Below are positions 19,402-24,129 of a stretch of DNA of 24,129 bases, in pieces. The DNA comes from a virus. Location of the stretch: positions 1-24,129 of the IMG/VR virus record IMGVR_UViG_3300034073_002845; one strand, written 5' to 3'. The notes under the pieces are model-generated. The model had not been told where the DNA came from. It saw only the letters and a program-made list of their open reading frames with translations, and did no database searches. Each line of letters starts with the position of its first letter. Position 1 is the stretch's first letter. The position numbers and the translations under genes were made by a program.

Positions 19402-20309
19402 CGGTTTTTCTAACCGGCGATAATTTCCAGCGCAACCTAACGGCCAAGGATGCCAACCGGATGCTAAAGGCCGCCCGCGAGGTGGACGCCGGCGCAGGTA
19501 ATTTGACCAGCAGCCAAGTAGTGCGCGCCTGGCAGAATGGCCATATTTTCATTCGCAATGACCATCCAAACTACAGATTGCCGGCCTACAGTACGATTGG
19601 TATCGGGCCAGCGCTTTATGAATGGAGTACCCAGGGGCCAGTACCGAGAACCCAGCAATGGCAAAACGTTTGGCGAGGCCAAAGAATCAACTTAAAGCAA
19701 CACTGGTTTCGCCATGGTGTGATCCAGCAGAGCGCCGCAGTGGGCGAGATTGTGCCGTGTGCTATTGACGGGATTACGTTTGCGATCGCAGATACACCGA
19801 TTCTCAACGGACCAAGCCCGTGGCACTACTCCGGCGTACGAATCGCGCTCAACATTTACAGTCAAAATGACATTAGCGAAAGATGGGAACCATGGACATT
19901 TATCCGCGATGCAGCGCAAGCATTTATGGGCCAGGCCAGGCTATTGCAAAGCTCTCGAACGGATTCGACAACGAGAGGCCGTATTTTGATCAAGCTAAAT
20001 GACCACAACAGCATTTGGCGCGCAGTTCTGACCAACCGAGACAACGAAACGACGTTTGACGGCTACCTATCCGCCTATGGAACCGGGACAGCAATTAAAA
20101 TTTACGATCCTATGTCGATTATGCCAGGCACCGCCGACATACCTACCGGAAGCGTGAGTAATTTGGTCGTAGGGGTGGAGATTACCCAGGGGGTGGCAGC
20201 AGCCGGCAGCGATCCAGAGGATGAGCTAGCCGACATTGAAGCCTACATCGTTTGCGTGAACCGAACAACAGCATTAACCGGCGTCCAGTTGGAAGAGCCG
20301 ATCATATAA
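19398..20309 (+). CDS. Tail tip / baseplate-type structural protein (unassigned)
   Basis: A 303-residue protein starting at ATG 19398 in a four-base overlap; a longer open frame from 19278 runs over the previous gene and is not used. The chain opens 'MTVFLTGDNFQRNLTAKDAN' and is rich in aromatic residues ('VRAWQNGHIFIRNDHPNYRL', 'WHYSGVRIALNIYSQNDISE'), with a C-terminal strand-rich part 'NNLVVGVEITQ'-like around residues 250-265. No catalytic pattern stands out. As second gene after the tape measure it may be a tail-tip or hub protein. Function is inferred from position; composition fits a virion surface protein. Confidence 0.5.
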   Translation: MTVFLTGDNFQRNLTAKDANRMLKAAREVDAGAGNLTSSQVVRAWQNGHIFIRNDHPNYRLPAYSTIGIGPALYEWSTQGPVPRTQQWQNVWRGQRINLKQHWFRHGVIQQSAAVGEIVPCAIDGITFAIADTPILNGPSPWHYSGVRIALNIYSQNDISERWEPWTFIRDAAQAFMGQARLLQSSRTDSTTRGRILIKLNDHNSIWRAVLTNRDNETTFDGYLSAYGTGTAIKIYDPMSIMPGTADIPTGSVSNLVVGVEITQGVAAAGSDPEDELADIEAYIVCVNRTTALTGVQLEEPII

Positions 20310-20324
20310 AGGAAGGAACCAATC

Positions 20325-20543
20325 GTGGAACAGATTACACTACTCGGCGCGCTAATGAGCGGAATGGCAGCAATGGGCGGCGCGGTTGGTATGCTATGGC
20401 GCCACGTCGAAAAGCTACACGGCGAAGCAATGGCGCGCGTGGATCGCACGACGGAGCGCATTGAAGCCGAGCTAAAGGATTGCCAGGCCGATCGTGAGAA
20501 ATTGTGGCAGCATATCGCAAAAATGCAGGAACCGAACGAATGA
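20325..20543 (+). CDS. Small membrane protein with coiled coil (holin- or spanin-like)
   Basis: Seventy-two residues: one hydrophobic segment 'LLGALMSGMAAMGGAVGML' (about 6-24) followed by a charged helix ('RHVEKLHGEAMARVDRTTER', 'IEAELKDCQADREKLWQHIA') that should form a coiled coil. Phage proteins of this build include small single-span holins, inner spanins and membrane anchors. GTG 20325 has a very good Shine-Dalgarno, AAGGAAGGA. It is the only clear membrane protein near the tail genes, so it is the best holin or spanin candidate here, but no muralytic enzyme lies beside it, which weakens the lysis reading. Confidence 0.6.
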   Translation: MEQITLLGALMSGMAAMGGAVGMLWRHVEKLHGEAMARVDRTTERIEAELKDCQADREKLWQHIAKMQEPNE

Positions 20544-20593
20544 CACTCCAATCCCTCATCCAATCTGGCAACTACGATTCACCGCAGGAATAA
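20540..20593 (+). CDS. Possible 17-residue coupled open frame
   Basis: ATG 20540 overlaps the stop of the membrane protein gene (ATGA) and opens 17 codons, 'MTLQSLIQSGNYDSPQE', ending three bases before ATG 20597. The Shine-Dalgarno of the next gene (AGGA, 20586-20589) lies inside it. It may only keep ribosomes moving to the next start; a peptide function is unproven. Confidence 0.25.
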   Translation: MTLQSLIQSGNYDSPQE

Positions 20594-20596
20594 CCA

Positions 20597-21046
20597 ATGG
20601 ACATTTCAATTCTTGCAACCGAACTTGCCAATCCAGAGTACGCTGGCCTAACCGACCAGCAAGCGGCGGACGCAGTCAACGCTAAGACGGTTATGGTTCG
20701 CCAGCTTGTCGAAACGTGGCGAGTCAAGCAGTATGCCATTGAAAATAGCATCTGGGGCAGCGTTAAAGTCGCACTACGCAAGAGCGATACGCCAGACGAA
20801 GTGTATGGACTTTGCGTGCAACTTGTCGACTGGGTGGACGATTCAGCTGGCAAGATTCAGTCTGTTGATGTTGATTTGCCAAGCGTGCAAATGATGCTTG
20901 GCGGATTGGTGCAGATTGGACTAGCAACGCAAGAGCAGATTGCAGGGCTTGTCGGATTGGCCGATACATCCATTCGTTGGGTCGATTCGGTCGGACTCGG
21001 AACCGTTGGCGATGGTCATGTAAAATCAGCAAGAGGTAATATCTAA
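20597..21046 (+). CDS. Conserved phage protein of unknown function
   Basis: A 149-residue helical protein. 'ELANPEYAGLTDQQAADAVN' near the start and 'SIRWVDSVGLGTVGDGHVKS' at the end are motifs I recall from phage proteins of unknown function encoded among tail-fibre genes; the middle is amphipathic helix ('VYGLCVQLVDWVDDSAGKI', 'MMLGGLVQIGLATQEQIAGL'). No signal or membrane segment is present. ATG 20597 follows AGGA (20586-20589). The DNA from here to 24088 has codon use visibly different from the head genes (fewer GCC and CGC, more GCA and GGA), as expected for an exchangeable host-range module. A fibre-assembly or virion role is possible but not shown. Confidence 0.6.
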   Translation: MDISILATELANPEYAGLTDQQAADAVNAKTVMVRQLVETWRVKQYAIENSIWGSVKVALRKSDTPDEVYGLCVQLVDWVDDSAGKIQSVDVDLPSVQMMLGGLVQIGLATQEQIAGLVGLADTSIRWVDSVGLGTVGDGHVKSARGNI

Positions 21047-21579
21047 TGGCATTGCCAGATTATTTTGTGCAGAGTCAAGGTACAGCGGTCATTTGGCGAG
21101 ACAGCGGCGGAACCGGTGGAACCGCAATTATCACGCTAGATGCACTTGCAGACGGTTCAGCCCGTATGGGTGCAGCGGTGGACCTTGGAGCAGACTGGAA
21201 TCGTGAGTATCTAGTGACATTGGTAGTTGAAACCGGCACTGCTCCAACGGCAGGCAACCGAGTCGATTTGTATTTTGCGTGCAGTTACGACAATACACTT
21301 TGGCCAGCGGGCGTGACGGGCAGCGATGGTGCTTGGCCCGCAGACGGCAACGAGGACGAATGGGCGGTTCAGTTAGGTTGGCCCGTGGTCAGTTTGAATG
21401 CAACCAATGACGGGAACGCAGAGCAGGTGCAGAACCCAGTGATTTGGAGACCATCGGGACGTTATGTGGCTCCGGTGGTTGATAACAACTTAGGCCAAGC
21501 GTTCCGAGACCAGGCAACGGCGGCAGATAATAAATCAAGAATCATCATGGTGCCACTACGCGAGGCGATTGTTGACTAA
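21046..21579 (+). CDS. Virion protein of the tail-fibre module (unassigned)
   Basis: A 177-residue beta-rich protein with many Gly, Asp and Trp residues: 'TAVIWRDSGGTGGTAIITLD', 'NREYLVTLVVETGTAPTAGN', 'VDLYFACSYDNTLWPAGVTG', and 'NPVIWRPSGRYVAPVVDNNL'. The pattern looks like a single jelly-roll domain, as found in proteins decorating tails or fibres. There is no signal peptide, and ATG 21046 shares a base with the previous stop (TAATG) with AGAGG upstream, so it is translated with its neighbours. I know related proteins only as phage structural proteins without detailed function. Confidence 0.55.
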   Translation: MALPDYFVQSQGTAVIWRDSGGTGGTAIITLDALADGSARMGAAVDLGADWNREYLVTLVVETGTAPTAGNRVDLYFACSYDNTLWPAGVTGSDGAWPADGNEDEWAVQLGWPVVSLNATNDGNAEQVQNPVIWRPSGRYVAPVVDNNLGQAFRDQATAADNKSRIIMVPLREAIVD

Positions 21580-22427
21580 TGAGCCAAGTCGTAGTCAGTC
21601 AGCAAGCAGGGTACGCGAGAAACGCCAGTGAGTCGGCCTATCCGAATCTTTGGCGTGGACTGGATATTTGGGTTTGCCCAAGCATCAATCCTAGAGGTCT
21701 TACGCTGTACGATTTGGGGCCAGGAAGAAAAAACGGGACACTGGAAAATGTGCTTGCGTCTGCTTGGGGCGTTAGTCAGGGGGGTGGGTATCTCGCATTA
21801 AATAGAGCTTCTACCAGAGATTGCGTAAACTTCGGAAATGTAGGGCATCAAGCAAACGATTTTACAGTTTGTGGTTGGGTGTATAAGCTTTCGACGACGA
21901 CAAGTTTCAGCAACATTTGGTTTATCAATAGGTGGCAGACTGGGGCAGGCGGCCAGAATGAATTTTTATTGTCGTGTGGCCAAGCCTTTGGAACAGGTAA
22001 TGGCGACATTCCAAGTTTTACAATAGTGGTATCAGGGATATCTTACACAGCTGCTTCCGTGACAAATTTGTCGCTAAATAAGTGGCAACACATTTGCGGA
22101 GTCCGGCGCGGTTCGGTCGTGCAGTTCTATCTTGACGGTAAAACGGAAGCAACTACTAATGCAACAGCGACGGCAATTTCGAAATTTAGCAGAAATCTCA
22201 AAATCGGCGATTCAGATATTGGATCTGATTTGAGCAACAATATCTATGTCGATGATCTTCGCATCTATAATCGAGCATTGGCCCCAACGGAAATTGCCTT
22301 ACTTGCCTCCCGTCGAAGAATAGGTCTAGAGCCAAGATTTGATCGACAAGCCTATGAGCAAGTAGCGGCTGGCATTGCTAACCCAGTTTTGTTTTATAAT
22401 CACTACGTTAACCAAGGGTTTTTCTGA
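21579..22427 (+). CDS. LamG/concanavalin-like domain virion protein
   Basis: A 282-residue protein with one LamG-type jelly-roll over most of its length. The diagnostic series is 'DFTVCGWVYKLSTTTSFSNI' (strand with CGWV), 'WQHICGVRRGSVVQFYLDGK', 'RNLKIGDSDIGSDLSNNIYV' and 'DDLRIYNRALAPTEIALLAS', the usual end of LamG-like lectin domains. Such domains bind sugars or proteins on cell surfaces, so it probably helps the tail attach to the host. The N-terminal 'PNLWRGLDIWVCPSINPRG' and the C-terminal 40 residues are outside the domain and may anchor it to the fibre. Starts and stops overlap both neighbours (TAATG and TGATG). Confidence 0.82.
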   Translation: MSQVVVSQQAGYARNASESAYPNLWRGLDIWVCPSINPRGLTLYDLGPGRKNGTLENVLASAWGVSQGGGYLALNRASTRDCVNFGNVGHQANDFTVCGWVYKLSTTTSFSNIWFINRWQTGAGGQNEFLLSCGQAFGTGNGDIPSFTIVVSGISYTAASVTNLSLNKWQHICGVRRGSVVQFYLDGKTEATTNATATAISKFSRNLKIGDSDIGSDLSNNIYVDDLRIYNRALAPTEIALLASRRRIGLEPRFDRQAYEQVAAGIANPVLFYNHYVNQGFF

Positions 22428-24088
22428 TGTTTTTAAAGCAGTCTACAACATCACAAGAAATTCTACTTGGTCCGTTTTTGGATGATACTGACGGCAAGAC
22501 CGCAGAGACGGGGCTAACTATCGCCAACACCGACATCAAGCTATGGAAATCAGGCGGAACAACTGAAAGCAATAAGAACAGCGGCGGGGCTACTCATATC
22601 GCCAGCGGCAGGTATTACGCAGTTTTAGACGCCACGGATACCGATACCGTTGGACTTCTTGAGGTGAGTGTATCCGTCAGCGGTGCCTTGCCAGTACGTA
22701 GGCAATTTTATGTTCTCGAAGAAGCTATTTACGACGCGTTATTCGGCGCATCGGCGGCAGGCTATCAAGTACCTATTTGGTCGAGTGCAGCGGCAACGGT
22801 CAATCTAAGCGGCACGACAATTAAGACAGCTACAGACGTTGAGACCGATACGCAAGATATTCAGTCGCGTTTACCGGCAGCGTTGCAATCGGGCAGGATG
22901 GATTCTTACGTGAGCGTGATGGCGACGGATGTTATTACGAACACAGCCCTTGCGACTTCAGCCGTGACCGAAATTCAAACGGGACTAGCAACATCGAGTC
23001 AGCTGAACACGATTGAATCCAAGATTGACGCAGTCGATGACTTTGTGGACACGGAAGTATCTGCTATTAAGACGGTGACGGATAAACTTGATACCGCGAT
23101 GGAATTGGACGGATTAGTTTACAGATTCACGGCTAATGCTCTTGAGGAAGCTCCAAGCGGTGGAGCAGGGACGGCGGACTGGACTTCCGATGAGCGCACT
23201 GCAATCAGAGCTATACTTGGCATTCCAGGCAGCGGCACAACGCCAGCCGATCCAACCAGTGGAATCCTCGATACGATTCGAGATAAAGTCGATGCGATTG
23301 ACGATTACGTAGATACCGAAGTTGCAGCCATAAAAACCGTGGTGGATGCGATTGAAGTGGACACGCAAGATATTCAGTCGCGATTACCAGCGGCATTGGT
23401 AAGCGGGCGAATGGATTCAAGCGTAGGTGCGATGGAGCCAAATACGATTACTTCTAGTGTGATTGCTACCGGTGCAATTACCGCGAGTTCAATCCAGACA
23501 AATGCCATTACCGATGACAAGATTGCGGCGAGTGCTATTACAGAAATTCAAAGCGGACTGGCAACCACAACGCAATTGACTACGGTTGAAGGTAAGATTG
23601 ATGCAATAGACGGGGTGACCGATAAGCTGGACACGACACTGGAGCTTGATGGTGCGGTGTATCGGTTCACGACCAACGCTTTGGAGCAGGCACCGAGTGG
23701 TGGAGGTGGTGGTTCAACCGTAATTGTCAGCCCGCTATCTGCGCAGAGCCCAGAACGCGTAGTTGGTACAACGATCACTACTTACGTAGGTGACCTAAGT
23801 CCGGTTAGTGTTGACGTATACGACGCCGACGACGATCCGGTGGACCTAAGCGCACAAGGTAACCTAGAAGTTTGCATTGAGTCGCGCGACAACGTGGATT
23901 TGCAGGTGATCGCGCACGCGAGTATTACGATCAGTGGAGCGAGTAGCAACAAGGCAACGTGGACGCCTAACAGCAGCGCCGTGGCAATTGTCGATAAACA
24001 CCGGTGGAGCTTACGTACAGCGAGCGGCAAGAAGGTTTTGGCATACGGGCCATGGATCGTGGCTAGAGCTGCGCTGAACGACGCCTAG
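22427..24088 (+). CDS. Tail fibre protein with internal duplication
   Basis: A 553-residue fibre-type protein. Residues 1-98 form an attachment domain like the N-terminus of baseplate upper or fibre proteins ('LGPFLDDTDGKTAETGLTIA', 'ASGRYYAVLDATDTDTVGLL'). A central heptad-rich part contains a duplicated unit: residues 138-245 and 310-425 share 'DTQDIQSRLPAAL', 'SGRMDS', 'TEIQ.GLAT', 'DKLDT..ELDG.VYRFT.NALE.APSGG'. It probably forms a trimeric coiled-coil shaft. A Gly hinge (425-429) leads to a beta-rich C-terminal domain (430-553), the likely receptor-binding or knob part. ATG 22427 overlaps the previous stop. Coordinates of the repeated DNA are 22838-23161 and 23354-23701. Confidence 0.8.
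   Translation: MFLKQSTTSQEILLGPFLDDTDGKTAETGLTIANTDIKLWKSGGTTESNKNSGGATHIASGRYYAVLDATDTDTVGLLEVSVSVSGALPVRRQFYVLEEAIYDALFGASAAGYQVPIWSSAAATVNLSGTTIKTATDVETDTQDIQSRLPAALQSGRMDSYVSVMATDVITNTALATSAVTEIQTGLATSSQLNTIESKIDAVDDFVDTEVSAIKTVTDKLDTAMELDGLVYRFTANALEEAPSGGAGTADWTSDERTAIRAILGIPGSGTTPADPTSGILDTIRDKVDAIDDYVDTEVAAIKTVVDAIEVDTQDIQSRLPAALVSGRMDSSVGAMEPNTITSSVIATGAITASSIQTNAITDDKIAASAITEIQSGLATTTQLTTVEGKIDAIDGVTDKLDTTLELDGAVYRFTTNALEQAPSGGGGGSTVIVSPLSAQSPERVVGTTITTYVGDLSPVSVDVYDADDDPVDLSAQGNLEVCIESRDNVDLQVIAHASITISGASSNKATWTPNSSAVAIVDKHRWSLRTASGKKVLAYGPWIVARAALNDA
22838..23701 (+). repeat. Diverged internal duplication in the tail fibre gene
   Basis: Two units of about 325-350 bases (22838-23161 and 23354-23701) encode matching peptides. 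The DNA still agrees in blocks such as ACGCAAGATATTCAGTCGCG (near 22849 and 23361). The spacer encodes 'TSDERTAIRAILGIPGSGTT' and a heptad segment. Such duplications can lengthen a fibre by recombination. Confidence 0.7.
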
Positions 24089-24129
24089 GCCCTTAAAAGG
24101 TACTATAAAAAGTAAAAGTGACGCAAAAT
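24089..24129 (+). other. Right-end non-coding stretch, cut by the window edge
   Basis: The last 41 bases after the fibre stop are A+T-rich. They hold CCTT-AA-AAGG, too weak for a terminator, and no start codon with a Shine-Dalgarno. What follows cannot be told. Confidence 0.3.

Noticed and set aside
1-24129. Circular or terminally redundant complete phage genome
   Set aside because: No repeat is seen between the first and last bases, and lysis, integration and small terminase genes are missing, so a cut-out of a larger sequence is more likely.
1-24129. CRISPR array, insertion sequence or transposase
   Set aside because: No regularly spaced direct repeats with unique spacers and no transposase-like protein; the only short repeats are the iterons and the fibre duplication.

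Overview
The window is the continuous, single-strand (all +) gene set of a tailed, siphovirus-like phage or prophage. It holds regulation, recombination, replication, packaging, head, tail and tail-fibre modules, with almost every stop overlapping or touching the next start (ATGA, GTGA and TAATG junctions), so one or a few long transcripts are likely. No integrase, host gene or tRNA is visible, so integrated and free forms cannot be told apart. The host is uncertain. A CsrA homologue, short secreted Cys-containing proteins with arginine-rich tails, a papain-type protease and 'WRLLHPDEDLEAGDE'-type proteins remind me of planctomycete phages. Seven copies of GCGATCGC, the HIP1 octamer typical of cyanobacterial genomes, leave a second option open.

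Layout. 1-770: a capsid cement protein and a 60-residue helix-turn-helix protein lying between two related operator-like sites. 774-3260: a YqaJ exonuclease / RecT annealing pair with small unknown genes. 3261-3406: a non-coding stretch with hairpins and a terminator. 3407-4427: three A+T-richer unknown genes. 4442-4738: a csrA-like gene whose Shine-Dalgarno sits in a CsrA-type hairpin loop, followed directly by a folded RNA in which two 8-nt hairpin loops are complementary over 7 nt and the second hairpin is a strong terminator. 4753-6342: a replication initiator carrying an iteron array inside its gene, a possible helicase-loader-type protein, and RusA. 6342-12265: large terminase, zinc ribbon, gpW-like connector, portal, and a protease-capsid fusion. 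12265-13070: head-completion genes. 13067-14759: an unusual group with a lipoprotein, a papain-like cysteine protease and a small secreted protein. 14756-18598: tail completion, tail tube, two-frame tail assembly chaperone, a second cement-type protein and the tape measure. 18595-24088: distal tail, a small membrane/coiled-coil protein, and host-contact proteins ending in a fibre with an internal duplication.

How it fits together. The HTH protein probably controls the promoter at 699-727 that drives the recombination genes. The csrA-like gene, the kissing-loop RNA/terminator and the iterons lie within 800 bases and look like one control hub that decides how much replication initiator is made and where it binds. 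This hub is the most promising candidate for an undescribed system here; the protease/lipoprotein island is second.
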